From: an uncultured bacterium
Lineage (GTDB): Bacteria; Desulfobacterota; BSN033; UBA1163
DNA: 33,828 nucleotides
Direction: 5' to 3'
Assembly (NCBI GenBank): GCA_938045955.1
Contig: CALIBK010000149.1
Span: 1 to 33,828, forward strand
The position numbers and the translations under genes were made by a program. Below, one piece after another: positions 6,311 through 15,652 of the stretch (position 1 is the first letter of the stretch; every line of letters begins with the position of its first letter). The notes under the pieces were generated by a model. That model was not told the origin of the DNA and did no database searches. It was given only the letters and a program-made list of their open reading frames with translations.

Positions 6311-8770
6311 ATGAGGGAACTCCTCTCTTTCGTTTCCAAGCCGAGCAGGTATGTGGGGCAGGAGATCAACTCTATTCGAAAAGATCTCTCTACCGTGAAA
6401 CTCAAACTCTGTCTTGCCTTTCCGGATGTTTACGAAATAGGGATGTCCCATCTGGGGATTCAAATTCTTTATTCCCTTCTTAACCAGAGAAAAGAGATCG
6501 CATGTGAGAGGGTTTTTGCCCCCTGGATCGATATGGAGCGACTTCTGAAAGAGAAAAGGATTCCCCTATCCTCCCTTGAGTCCTCTCTCCCCCTTTCCCA
6601 ATTCGATGTGGTGGGCTTTTCTCTTCAATACGAACTTTCTTTTACCAATGTTCTTAATATGCTTGAGCTTTCCCATCTTCCCCTTCTCTCGAAGGATCGA
6701 GATGAAAGATTTCCACTGGTCATCGCCGGAGGACCTACCAGTTTTAATCCCCTGCCAGTCGCTGACTTTTTTGATGCCTTTGTGATCGGAGATGGAGAAG
6801 AGATCATTCTCGAACTTGCTGATTTAGTCATCCAGTGGAAAACCTCGGGAGGGAAAAAGGATGAACTTCTAAAACTCCTTTCCCAACTGGAAGGGGTTTA
6901 CGTTCCCAGTCTCCATCAAGGGGAGCGAGTTCGAAAAAGGATTCTCTCAGATCTTCAAAGAGCTTCCTTCCCAATCTCTCCGATCGTTCCCTATATGAGA
7001 GTCGTTCATGATCGCCTCGGTCTCGAGATTGCTCGAGGATGCAAGAGGGGCTGTCGTTTCTGTGAGGCGGGATTCATCTATCGACCTTATCGAGAGAGAA
7101 GTCCAGACACTATAAAAGAACTCCTGAAACAATCCCTCCCACGGACAGGATACGAGGAGTTTTCCCTCCTCTCTCTCAGTGCCGGAGATTATTCTTCTAT
7201 AGCTCCCCTTCTTTCTACCCTCATGAGTTGTTATGAATCAGAGAGGATAGCGATCTCACTTCCCTCCTTAAGAATAGAAAGTATCGTTGGACAATTGGCC
7301 AAGGAGATTCAAAGGGTTCGAAAGACAGGGTTCACCCTTGCCCCCGAAGCGGCCACTGAACGAATGAGAAGGGTCATCAATAAAGAGATGGATGAGGAAA
7401 TTCTCTATCAGGGACTTCATGACCTTTTCTCCAAAGGATGGAAGAATGTGAAACTCTACTTTATGATCGGTCTTCCCACGGAAAGGGACGAGGATCTGGA
7501 AGCCATCTTAACCCTCTCCCATCGGCTCGCTTTATTGGGGGAGAGGCAGAAAGTATACCCCAATATCAGTATCAGTATATCTTCTTTTGTCCCAAAGCCT
7601 CATACCCCTTTTCAGTGGACCCCACAGATTTCTCTCGAGGAAATGGAGGAGAAACTCCAGTTTCTTAAAAAAGGCATAAAAAAGAAGCTCCGATTAAAAT
7701 GGCAAGACCCTCATCTGAGTTATTTGGAAGCCATCTTTTCTATGGGAGATCAAAGGCTCTCACGGGTTCTACTGGAGGCCCATCGATTGGGGTGCCGGTT
7801 TGATGGATGGAGCGATCAGTTTCATTTTGATCGATGGAGAGAGGCCTTTGAGAGAGCAGGGATCGACCCAGAGGGATATAGACAAGCCAGGACCCTCCTC
7901 GACCCCCTTCCCTGGTCCTTCATCGATACAGGGGTGAAGGTCCATTTCCTCTGGGAAGAATATCAAAAAGGGATGCGAGAAGAGAGGACCCTTCCCTGTG
8001 AGAGGGGAAATTGTCATCGTTGTGGTGTTTGTGACGGTCATGAAGTGACTGTGAAAGAATATGAATGGAAGGAAGATTTTTCAGGGAGATTGGGGAGGTC
8101 TCGAAGAGGAGAAGATCGAAAGAAATTGATCAAAAGGAAATTTCGATTAACATTTACCAAAAAAGGAGATCTTCGATTTCTCAGCCATCTTGAACTTGCC
8201 CGTCTTTTTTCACGTGCAGCCAGGCGAGCCAATCTTCCCCTTTGCTACTCTGAAGGGTTTCATCCTATGCCTCGAATCATTTTTGAAAAGGCCCTGCCGG
8301 TGGGGGTGGAGAGCCTCAGCGAGAAAGTGGATATCGAATTGGAGGGGAGAATATTTTCAGAGGAGATAAAGGAGAGATTAAATCAAACCCTTCCCAAAGG
8401 AATTGAGATCCTGGAAGTAAAAGAACTCCCCCTCTCTCTTCCCTCCTCCCCTCCAATTCATCGGGTGACCTACTGGATCCCTTTAGATCATCTTTTTACA
8501 AAAGAAGATCTTTGGTCAAAAATTCAAAAGCGCTGGGAAAAAGGGGAATTGTTTATTATTCAGAAGAGGAAGGGAAGGAAGAGAAGATTGGACCTCCTCC
8601 CGCTCATAGAAAAGATAGACCTGAAGGAGGATCAAGGAGCGGGATTTGGGATTCTACTGGTTCTTCGAAGTTCAGGTGGAAAGATGGCTAAACCCCATGA
8701 GGTATTGGAAGCTCTCCTGGGTTTGGAGGGAGAAGCGCTGGCCCAATGTAAAGTCGTCAAGCTGGAGTAA
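6311..8770 (+). CDS. Radical SAM protein with N-terminal B12-binding-like fold and C-terminal DUF2344 domain
   Basis: A fused protein of the uncharacterised TIGR03960/TIGR03936 type (family names from memory). Residues about 30-200 form a Rossmann-like, cobalamin-binding-type domain (LAFPDVYEIGMSHLGIQIL, then VVGFSLQYE and VIAGGPTSFNP) without a clear DxHxxG base-off motif. The radical SAM core has the cluster motif C244-x3-C248-x2-C251. A small cysteine-rich segment (CERGNCHRCGVC, about 563-574) follows, then DUF2344 (about 605-819) opening with FTKKGDLRFLSHLELARLF. The reaction is unknown. It is followed 16 bases later by rng, an arrangement I know from Deltaproteobacteria, suggesting an RNA or ribosome-linked role; that is inference. 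No good Shine-Dalgarno precedes the ATG. Confidence 0.9.
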   Translation: MRELLSFVSKPSRYVGQEINSIRKDLSTVKLKLCLAFPDVYEIGMSHLGIQILYSLLNQRKEIACERVFAPWIDMERLLKEKRIPLSSLESSLPLSQFDVVGFSLQYELSFTNVLNMLELSHLPLLSKDRDERFPLVIAGGPTSFNPLPVADFFDAFVIGDGEEIILELADLVIQWKTSGGKKDELLKLLSQLEGVYVPSLHQGERVRKRILSDLQRASFPISPIVPYMRVVHDRLGLEIARGCKRGCRFCEAGFIYRPYRERSPDTIKELLKQSLPRTGYEEFSLLSLSAGDYSSIAPLLSTLMSCYESERIAISLPSLRIESIVGQLAKEIQRVRKTGFTLAPEAATERMRRVINKEMDEEILYQGLHDLFSKGWKNVKLYFMIGLPTERDEDLEAILTLSHRLALLGERQKVYPNISISISSFVPKPHTPFQWTPQISLEEMEEKLQFLKKGIKKKLRLKWQDPHLSYLEAIFSMGDQRLSRVLLEAHRLGCRFDGWSDQFHFDRWREAFERAGIDPEGYRQARTLLDPLPWSFIDTGVKVHFLWEEYQKGMREERTLPCERGNCHRCGVCDGHEVTVKEYEWKEDFSGRLGRSRRGEDRKKLIKRKFRLTFTKKGDLRFLSHLELARLFSRAARRANLPLCYSEGFHPMPRIIFEKALPVGVESLSEKVDIELEGRIFSEEIKERLNQTLPKGIEILEVKELPLSLPSSPPIHRVTYWIPLDHLFTKEDLWSKIQKRWEKGELFIIQKRKGRKRRLDLLPLIEKIDLKEDQGAGFGILLVLRSSGGKMAKPHEVLEALLGLEGEALAQCKVVKLE

Positions 8771-8786
8771 GATAGGAGAATCCCCT

Positions 8787-10280
8787 ATGGTCAATGAATT
8801 GATTATCAATGTGAAGCCATGGGAAACGAGGGTCGCTTTCATTGAGGATCGAGTTCTTTCAGAGCTCTTCATCGAGCGAACCAAGGATAGAGGGATCATC
8901 GGGAATATCTATAAAGGGAAAGTGATCAAGGTTCTTCCCGGAATGCAGGCTGCTTTTGTGGATATCGGGTTGGAGAAGGCCGCCTTTCTTTATGTCTTGG
9001 ATGCCTATGGAGCAATGGAAATGTTTGAAGAGATGGGTTTTTCATGGATAGAAATGCCTCCCTCCTCTTCCGGTCCTCCTTTTCCGATCGAGGAGATCCT
9101 CTCCGAGGGACAGGAGATTGTGGTCCAGGTTTCAAAAGAACCGCTTGGCACAAAAGGGACTCGGATTACCTCTCATATTACCCTCCCTGGTCGTTATTTG
9201 GTCCTCATGCCCATGGTAGATCATGTAGGTGTCTCAAGAAAGATTAAAGATGAAAAAGAGCGACGAAGGCTTAAAGAGATTGTCCAGAGCATGAAACCTC
9301 CAACGAGCGGGTTTATCGTTCGGACTGCCAGTGAAGGGGCAGAGGCTGAAGAGATTCGAAATGATATGGAATTCCTCCTTCAGCTATGGCGTAATATTCA
9401 AAGAAAGAAAGAGAATGTCACGGCCCCCTGTCTTCTCTATAGCGACCTCACCCTGATCCTTCGGGTCCTTCGAGACATGCTCTCTCCTCAGATCCATCGA
9501 ATCGTTGTGGATTCAAGAGAAGAGTATGAGAATATCCTTTCTTTTATCAGTACCTATATGCCTAAACAAAAGTATGAAGTCGTCCTCTATGAAGAGAAGG
9601 AACCCATCTTTGATGCCTATGGGATTGAAATGGAAATTGATAAGCTCTTACAAAGAAAGGTCTGGCTCAAATCGGGAGGCTATATCGTGATCGATATGAG
9701 TGAGGCCTTAGTGGCGATTGATGTCAATACGGGAAAATATGTAGGGAAGAGAAACGTGGCGGATACCATCCTTAAAACCAATCTGGAGGCGGCAAAAGAG
9801 ATTGCTTATCAGTTGAGGGTTCGAAATATTGGAGGAATTATCATTATTGACTTCATTGATATGGAGAGAGAGGGAGATCGAGAGAAGGTGATTCAAGCCC
9901 TCGAAGAGGCTCTCAAGAAAGATCGACAAAAGACGACTATTTTTAAGATCTCTGAATTGGGGTTGGTTGAAATGACTCGCAAACGGACCCGGGAAAATCT
10001 CTCGAGAATTCTGGGAGAATCCTGTCCTTACTGTGAAGGCTCGGGGATGGTCAAGTCGAAAACCACCGTCTGCTATGATATCTTCCGCGAAATCGAGAGA
10101 ACGGCCTCTCATTTAGGGGGAAATAATATCTTGGTAGAAGCCAATCCTGATGTGGCGGATATGCTCTATGAGGAGGAGAGACCAGGGGTGGAGGAATTGG
10201 AACGAAAATTGAAAAAAAAGATTGTCATCAAAGGAAAAACAGGTTTTCATCAGGAGCAATTCAATATCGTTGAGATTTGA
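8787..10280 (+). CDS. rng: Ribonuclease G/E family endoribonuclease
   Basis: A single-strand-specific endoribonuclease for rRNA maturation and mRNA turnover. I start it at the ATG at 8787, preceded by AGGAG at 8774-8778, which gives 497 residues beginning MVNELIINVK as in RNase G; the frame is open further upstream, but inside the previous gene. The S1-like RNA-binding domain is near residues 38-130 (GNIYKGKVIKVLPGMQAAFVDIG, interrupted by an acidic/proline loop at about 75-105). The catalytic domain has D312 in IDVNTG and the IIIDFIDM aspartates near 355-358, the metal-binding pair. C413-P-Y-C416 is the zinc-link motif. The long RNase E C-terminal scaffold is absent, so RNase G is the better name. 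Confidence 0.95.
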   Translation: MVNELIINVKPWETRVAFIEDRVLSELFIERTKDRGIIGNIYKGKVIKVLPGMQAAFVDIGLEKAAFLYVLDAYGAMEMFEEMGFSWIEMPPSSSGPPFPIEEILSEGQEIVVQVSKEPLGTKGTRITSHITLPGRYLVLMPMVDHVGVSRKIKDEKERRRLKEIVQSMKPPTSGFIVRTASEGAEAEEIRNDMEFLLQLWRNIQRKKENVTAPCLLYSDLTLILRVLRDMLSPQIHRIVVDSREEYENILSFISTYMPKQKYEVVLYEEKEPIFDAYGIEMEIDKLLQRKVWLKSGGYIVIDMSEALVAIDVNTGKYVGKRNVADTILKTNLEAAKEIAYQLRVRNIGGIIIIDFIDMEREGDREKVIQALEEALKKDRQKTTIFKISELGLVEMTRKRTRENLSRILGESCPYCEGSGMVKSKTTVCYDIFREIERTASHLGGNNILVEANPDVADMLYEEERPGVEELERKLKKKIVIKGKTGFHQEQFNIVEI

Positions 10281-10305
10281 CAAAGACCATTAAATCATTT
10301 AATAT
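10277..10305 (+). promoter_or_regulatory. Strong sigma-70 promoter of rplU-rpmA
   Basis: TTGACA (10277-10282), a 17-base spacer and TAATAT (10300-10305). The -35 box overlaps the rng stop codon. The predicted start near 10312 leaves a leader of about 20 bases containing GGAGG (10323-10327) before the rplU ATG. This would let ribosomal protein genes be expressed above the upstream rng message. Confidence 0.7.
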
Positions 10306-10333
10306 TTTTTGTTAAAAAATCCGGAGGATCGGG

Positions 10334-10648
10334 ATGTTTGCCGTGCTTAAAACTGGAGGAAAGGAGTACAGGGTTTCCAAAGGGGATATCATCCGAGTCG
10401 AGAGGTTAGAAGGAAATCCAGGCGATTCTGTTACCTTCAAAGAGATTCTGATGGTTGGTGAAGGGGATAAGATTCAGATAGGAAATCCTATTGTGAATCA
10501 TGCAATGGTCGTCGGAGAGATTATTCAGCAGGCAAAAGGGAAGAAGGTTCTGACCTACAAGATGAAAAGGAGAAAGAATTACCGTCGAATGAAAGGTCAT
10601 CGTCAACACTACACCTATTTGAAGATTAATGAGATCATGATCCAATAG
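10334..10648 (+). CDS. rplU: 50S ribosomal protein L21
   Basis: A 104-residue L21, component of the large ribosomal subunit that contacts 23S rRNA. It shows the family opening MFAVLKTGGKEYRVSKGDIIRVE, the central GDKIQIGNPIV block and the basic C-terminal YKMKRRKNYRRMKGHRQHYT signature. The start is fixed by GGAGG 6 bases upstream. It precedes rpmA by 15 bases in the near-universal rplU-rpmA pair and has its own strong promoter. Confidence 0.99.
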   Translation: MFAVLKTGGKEYRVSKGDIIRVERLEGNPGDSVTFKEILMVGEGDKIQIGNPIVNHAMVVGEIIQQAKGKKVLTYKMKRRKNYRRMKGHRQHYTYLKINEIMIQ

Positions 10649-10663
10649 GTTGGAGGGAGATTT

Positions 10664-10921
10664 ATGGCTCACAAAAAGGCAGGAGGAAGCTCAAGGAATG
10701 GAAGGGATAGCCCAGGACAGCGCCTTGGGGTGAAACGCTTTGGGGGTCAATGGGTTAAGGCAGGGAATATTCTGGTCAGGCAGAAAGGGACCCGGATCTT
10801 TCCCGGCGCAAATGTAGGGATGGGGAAAGATTTTACCCTCTTTGCTAAGATCGATGGATTTGTCGTATATGGACAGAAAGGGGGAGATAAAAAGATAGTC
10901 AGTGTGTCCCCGACCCTTTAA
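10664..10921 (+). CDS. rpmA: 50S ribosomal protein L27
   Basis: An 85-residue L27, whose N terminus reaches the peptidyl-transferase centre. It begins [24 protein letters not shown], directly in the mature form, so there is no Firmicute-type cleavable N-terminal extension. [26 protein letters not shown] follows. A GGAGGGAG tract precedes the ATG. It lies between rplU and obgE in the usual order. Confidence 0.99.
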   Translation: MAHKKAGGSSRNGRDSPGQRLGVKRFGGQWVKAGNILVRQKGTRIFPGANVGMGKDFTLFAKIDGFVVYGQKGGDKKIVSVSPTL

Positions 10922-10941
10922 GCCTCCTTCCGGATTGGGTG

Positions 10942-10961
10942 GTCATTTAGATTGAAATGAC
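10942..10961 (+). repeat. Inverted repeat immediately upstream of obgE
   Basis: GTCATTT, a 6-base spacer and AAATGAC form a perfect 7-base-pair hairpin ending 5 bases before the obgE ATG, in the position where a Shine-Dalgarno sequence would normally be. It may influence initiation of ObgE translation; it has no T tract, so it is not a terminator. Confidence 0.5.
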
Positions 10962-10966
10962 GTTAA

Positions 10967-11968
<1,002 letters not shown>

Positions 11969-12039
11969 CCGAACCATAGGATTTAAAATTGGCGATCAAA
12001 ATTTTATAATTAAATTTAGATGTCTCTGAAAGAAGAAGG

Positions 12040-12702
12040 ATGGGAAAGAAGGTAGGTCTTTTCGGAGGAACTTTCAACCCTATTCACTTTGGACATCTAA
12101 GGGGAGCAGAGGAGGTTCGGGAGGCCTTTGAGCTGGAGGAGATTATTTTTATTCCTGCCTCCATTCCCCCTCATAAGGTTTCCGAAAAGATAGCGGAAGC
12201 CCGGTATCGTTTAGAGATGGTACGGTTGGCCATTTCTGGAAACCCATTTTTCACTCTCTCTGATATTGAAATTAGAAGACCTGGGACATCTTATTCGATT
12301 GATACGATCCGGTATTTCAAAGAGAACTATTTATGGAACCTTTATTTTATTTTAGGGAGCGATGCCTTTGAAGAGATAGAAACCTGGAGAGAGTATCAAA
12401 CCCTTTTTACCCTGTGCGATTTCATTGTAATGGTAAGACCGGGACTGGAATACAATTCTTTCACGTTCCCTCTTCCGACTTCTCTTCGGGACCATTTTCG
12501 TCCCGGAGGGGACAATGGACGGTGGGTCCATTCTTCCGGTCATTCCCTCTTTCTTAAAGAGATCACATTTCTCGATATTTCCTCTACAAAGATCAGAGAA
12601 AACATTGCCCATGGGAGATCTGTCAGATACCTTCTTCCACCCCAGGTGGAGAGTTACATTAAGGAATGTGGACTCTATCGGAAGCTCGGAGAGGAGGTTT
12701 AG
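12040..12702 (+). CDS. nadD: Nicotinate-nucleotide adenylyltransferase
   Basis: Converts nicotinate mononucleotide and ATP to deamido-NAD in NAD biosynthesis. The nucleotidyltransferase motif GGTFNPIHFGH occupies residues 9-19 with the HxGH pair H16/H19, and the C-terminal ISSTKIREN motif is near 180. The central region carries FILGSDAFEEIETWREY (substrate pocket). The length, 220 residues, is standard. It lies between obgE and rsfS as in many bacteria. A TATAAT at 12005-12010 is upstream but without a convincing -35 box. Confidence 0.97.
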   Translation: MGKKVGLFGGTFNPIHFGHLRGAEEVREAFELEEIIFIPASIPPHKVSEKIAEARYRLEMVRLAISGNPFFTLSDIEIRRPGTSYSIDTIRYFKENYLWNLYFILGSDAFEEIETWREYQTLFTLCDFIVMVRPGLEYNSFTFPLPTSLRDHFRPGGDNGRWVHSSGHSLFLKEITFLDISSTKIRENIAHGRSVRYLLPPQVESYIKECGLYRKLGEEV

Positions 12703-12714
12703 TTAATCTTTTTG

Positions 12715-12742
12715 TTGCGATCGGTTTATTTTCTGTTATAAT
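12715..12742 (+). promoter_or_regulatory. Putative sigma-70 promoter of rsfS
   Basis: TTGCGA (12715-12720), a 16-base spacer and a perfect TATAAT (12737-12742) in the nadD-rsfS gap. The predicted start near 12749 gives a very short leader for rsfS. Confidence 0.55.
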
Positions 12743-12772
12743 GCTACACCTAAATTGATGCTCCAGGAGGAT

Positions 12773-13171
12773 ATGAATCCAGACTCGAAGACCAAATTGA
12801 CCCTTTGCATCAAGGCAGCGATTGAGAAAAAAGCCCTTGACCCTGTTCTTTTGGAGTTGAAAGGGCTCTCTTCTGTCACGGATTATTTCCTCCTATTTAC
12901 CGGGAAATCGGACCGTCAGGTCCAGGCGATTGCCCAGGCGATTGAAGAGGAGCTGAAAAAAAGGGGGATCACTCCTCTGGGACAGGAAGGAACAGAACAG
13001 GGGAGGTGGATCCTTATGGATTATGAGGATGTGGTCGTCCATATTTTCCTCGAACCTGTTCGAAAATTTTATGATCTCGAGGGGCTCTGGATTGAGGCCC
13101 CCCGAATCGATTTAATTAAAGGAGTAGATCTCGACGATGGGACAAGGAGAGCAGAGAAAAGAACTCGATAA
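12773..13171 (+). CDS. rsfS: Ribosome silencing factor RsfS (Iojap/YbeB family)
   Basis: Binds L14 on the 50S subunit and blocks subunit joining when nutrients are short. The family core is visible: AIEKKALDPVLLELKGLSSVTDYFLLFTGKSDRQVQAIAQAIEE, then GTEQGRWILMDYEDVVVHIF and RKFYDLEGLW. I chose the ATG at 12773, which follows AGGAGG (12765-12770) by an unusually short 2 bases. An ATG at 12758 and a TTG at 12755 in the same frame are alternatives, adding five or six residues. The 3' end overlaps the DksA-type gene by 35 bases. Confidence 0.95.
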   Translation: MNPDSKTKLTLCIKAAIEKKALDPVLLELKGLSSVTDYFLLFTGKSDRQVQAIAQAIEEELKKRGITPLGQEGTEQGRWILMDYEDVVVHIFLEPVRKFYDLEGLWIEAPRIDLIKGVDLDDGTRRAEKRTR

Positions 13172-13514
13172 AAAAACGTTGGAGCGATTTAAAAAGATCC
13201 TTCTCAAGGAAAGGGAACAAATCGTGGGGGAGGTCATCCAGACCTATAAATCCTCTCAAGAAGTTGGACAGGATGGGATTCAGGATATCGGAGATGAAGC
13301 CTCCAATATCTATAATAAGCAGATCTTAATGAGTCTCAATGAGAGTGAACGATTAAGGCTTCAAGAAGTGGACGAAGCCCTCGATCGGATTGAGAATGGA
13401 ACTTATGGAATTTGCGAGGAGTGCGGAGGTCCCATTAGTTTAAAACGACTGGAGGTAAGACCCGTGGCCAAATACTGTGTTCCCTGTTTGACCAAACTGG
13501 AGAAAGGGAGATAG
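13137..13514 (+). CDS. DksA/TraR-type C4 zinc-finger protein
   Basis: A 125-residue member of the DksA/TraR/YocK superfamily, whose members bind RNA polymerase through the secondary channel. The N-terminal half (about 10-85) is a predicted coiled coil with DIGDEASNIYNKQ, and the C-terminal zinc finger has C93, C96, C114 and C117 (ICEECGGPIS...YCVPC). In DksA the acidic tip of the coiled coil carries DxxA; here GDEAS at 52-56 is in a comparable place, but I cannot be sure of equivalence. The ATG lies within rsfS, 35 bases before its stop, with GGAG 12 bases upstream. It could be true DksA or one of its paralogues. Confidence 0.88.
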   Translation: MGQGEQRKELDKKTLERFKKILLKEREQIVGEVIQTYKSSQEVGQDGIQDIGDEASNIYNKQILMSLNESERLRLQEVDEALDRIENGTYGICEECGGPISLKRLEVRPVAKYCVPCLTKLEKGR

Positions 13515-13517
13515 AAA

Positions 13518-14912
13518 ATGTGGACAAAATTATTATTGATTATCATTCTCATCCTCATCTCCCTTTTCTGCTGGATTTCCCTCATCAACCCAGTCGATTT
13601 AGAATTTCATTTTTTTGGAAAGGTGATTCCAACCAACCTTTCGACCCTGATGATCACCTCCTTCGTTTTGGGAGCCATGCTGGTCTTTATTAGCACTCTT
13701 GCCCGGGATGTTAGGAGGGCGGTGGAACAGTATCGCCAGTCCCGAAAAAGGAAGAAGGAGGAGGCCCTTCGAGAGGAATTGAATCGTGGAATGGAGTATT
13801 TTCTTCGCGGGGATCTCCAAAAGGCCAAGAATCACTTTTTGGAGATCCTTAAATCCGACCCTCTTCAGATCGACCTCTATCTCAGGCTTTCAGAGATTGC
13901 CCTCAAGGAGAAAAAGGAGGAGGAGGCCCTACGGTGGCTTGAGAGAGGAAGGCTCTATGATCCCAGAAATATCAATCTCCTATTGATGGAATCTGAAATT
14001 AATCACCGAATGGGACGGAGGGAAGAAGCGATTCAGGCCTTAAGTCGAGCGATTCGGTTGGATGAGACCAATCTCAATGCCCTAAAGAGCTTGAGAGAAT
14101 TATATCAGCAAAGCCAGAAATGGGAAGAGGCGATTCAAATCCAGAAGACCATTCTCAAACTCACCAAGGGAAAAGGGGCTGAAGAGGAGGAGAAGCTCTA
14201 TCTTTTAGGACTAACCTATGAACGTAGCCGTCACCTTTTCGAACAGAAGGATGGAAAGTCACTGGAGGAAGCCCTCAAAACCGCCAAAGAACTGATTCGA
14301 GAGGATAAGAGTTTTCAGCCTGGATTTTTGCTCTTAGGGGATATTTATCGCCAAATGGGGAAAACAAATTCCGCGAGGAAGGTATGGAGAAAAAGTTTTA
14401 AGCGATTTAAATCCATTCCGTTCCTCCTCCGGCTGGAAGAATTCTATTTGAATGAAGAGGATCCAGGCAGCCTCCTTCAGCTTTACCAGAACACCATGGC
14501 CGAAGATCCCGACAATTGGCTGCTATCCTTCTTTTATGCAAAACTCTGTTTAAGGTTAGAGATGCTTGATGAAGCCCAGGAGGTGATTCAAGAGATCAGC
14601 TTGCGAAAAAAGGACTTTCCTGCCCTTCACAGACTCCTGGCAGAACTCTATCTTCATAGGAAAGACTTTAGCCGAGCAGCCCAGGAATTTGAAAAAACCT
14701 TCGAACTTAGCGGTATGGTCTACTTTCCTTTCCGGTGCAAGGTTTGTAAAAGGGAATCTAAAGAATGGCAGGCCTTCTGTCCTCAATGCTATCACTGGAA
14801 TACCTATACCATTGAAGAAGGTGAGGAAAAGCCTTCTCTTTCTATTTCTCCTTTTCATCCTGAACCCATGGGGGTTCATATGGAGTCTTTTAAGATTCCC
14901 CTCCGAAGATAA
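13518..14912 (+). CDS. lapB: Fused LapA-LapB protein: two-helix membrane domain, TPR repeats and rubredoxin-type metal domain
   Basis: LapB (YciM) works with FtsH to control LpxC and so lipopolysaccharide synthesis; LapA (YciS) is a small two-helix membrane partner encoded next to it in E. coli. Here a single 464-residue chain joins both. Residues about 4-22 and 41-61 are transmembrane with the LapA-like NPVDLEFHFFGK loop between. From about 80 to 395 come tandem TPR helices (for example GDLQKAKNHFLEILKSDP, EEALRWLERGRLYDP, EEAIQALSRAIRLDE). C407, C410, C421 and C424 (CKVC...CPQC) form the LapB rubredoxin-like metal site. LapB proper has only one N-terminal helix, so the extra helix and loop argue for fusion. 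The gene starts 3 bases after the DksA-type gene and precedes comF by 5. Confidence 0.88.
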   Translation: MWTKLLLIIILILISLFCWISLINPVDLEFHFFGKVIPTNLSTLMITSFVLGAMLVFISTLARDVRRAVEQYRQSRKRKKEEALREELNRGMEYFLRGDLQKAKNHFLEILKSDPLQIDLYLRLSEIALKEKKEEEALRWLERGRLYDPRNINLLLMESEINHRMGRREEAIQALSRAIRLDETNLNALKSLRELYQQSQKWEEAIQIQKTILKLTKGKGAEEEEKLYLLGLTYERSRHLFEQKDGKSLEEALKTAKELIREDKSFQPGFLLLGDIYRQMGKTNSARKVWRKSFKRFKSIPFLLRLEEFYLNEEDPGSLLQLYQNTMAEDPDNWLLSFFYAKLCLRLEMLDEAQEVIQEISLRKKDFPALHRLLAELYLHRKDFSRAAQEFEKTFELSGMVYFPFRCKVCKRESKEWQAFCPQCYHWNTYTIEEGEEKPSLSISPFHPEPMGVHMESFKIPLRR

Positions 14913-14917
14913 AAGGA

Positions 14918-15646
14918 ATGTTTTGGTCCTTTCAAAAACTCCTCCATTTTCTGGTTCCTTCGCCATGTCCATGTTGTAAGAAATTTTTAGAAGAAAAAGA
15001 AAGGGGAATCTGTTCATCCTGCCTGTCAACGATTCGGTGGATTGGACCGCCCTTCTGCTCTGTCTGTGGAGTTCCGTTTCTCTCGCTCCAGGTGGAAAAC
15101 CACACCTGTGGTCCATGTACCCTTCAAAAGAGATCTTTCCATATGGCCAGGGCATTGGGATACTATGAAGGAACCCTCCGTCTGGCTATCCATCAATGGA
15201 AGTATCAGGAGAAAACCTCCCTTACCTCTTTTTTTGGAGAGAAGATGGTGGAAGGATTCTTTCAATACTGGAATCCTTCTGCCATCGACCTCCTTCTTCC
15301 GGTACCTCTTCATCCCAATCGCTTAAGGGAAAGGGGGTTTAATCAATCCCTTCTTCTCGCGAAGGCGTTGAGCCGTCAAACAGGGATCCCTTATCGGAAG
15401 AGGTTACTCCAAAAGATCAAACCCACCCCTCCCCTGATGGAACTCCGTTCCAGAGAGAGGGAAAGAGTGATCAAGGGGGCCTTTCGAGTCATGAAGAAAG
15501 AGGAAATCGAAGGAAAGTCGATTCTTCTCGTAGATGATGTTTATACCACAGGGGCTACCGTCAATGAATGTGCCAAGGTTCTTTTAGCCGGGGGAGCAGC
15601 TCGGGTGGATGTCTTAACCCTCGCCCATGCGATCAGGGGTGTTTGA
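14918..15646 (+). CDS. comF: ComF/GntX-family phosphoribosyltransferase-like protein
   Basis: A 242-residue ComF-family protein. The N-terminal region has paired cysteines typical of a zinc-binding domain (C17, C19, C20, C32, C35, C47, C50, C64, C67). The C-terminal domain has the PRPP-binding signature ILLVDDVYTTGATVNEC near 203-219. ComF in Gram-positives and Haemophilus helps DNA uptake for transformation, while GntX/YhgH copies act in growth on DNA or gluconate. No other competence gene is here, so the precise role is open. It starts 5 bases after lapB and ends 6 bases before the AsmA-like gene. Confidence 0.9.
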   Translation: MFWSFQKLLHFLVPSPCPCCKKFLEEKERGICSSCLSTIRWIGPPFCSVCGVPFLSLQVENHTCGPCTLQKRSFHMARALGYYEGTLRLAIHQWKYQEKTSLTSFFGEKMVEGFFQYWNPSAIDLLLPVPLHPNRLRERGFNQSLLLAKALSRQTGIPYRKRLLQKIKPTPPLMELRSRERERVIKGAFRVMKKEEIEGKSILLVDDVYTTGATVNECAKVLLAGGAARVDVLTLAHAIRGV

Positions 15647-15652
15647 GGGAAG

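Noticed and set aside
8646-8786. Upstream extension of the rng reading frame
   Set aside because: It lies within the preceding radical SAM gene; the ATG at 8787 has a good AGGAG and gives the normal RNase G N terminus.
11981-12010. Promoter for nadD based on TATAAT at 12005-12010
   Set aside because: No acceptable -35 box lies 15-19 bases upstream; the gap is AT-rich so a chance -10 match is likely.
14556-15155. 199-codon minus-strand open frame crossing the lapB-comF junction
   Set aside because: Both sense genes are well supported by motifs; no promoter or ribosome-binding site suggests a real antisense gene.
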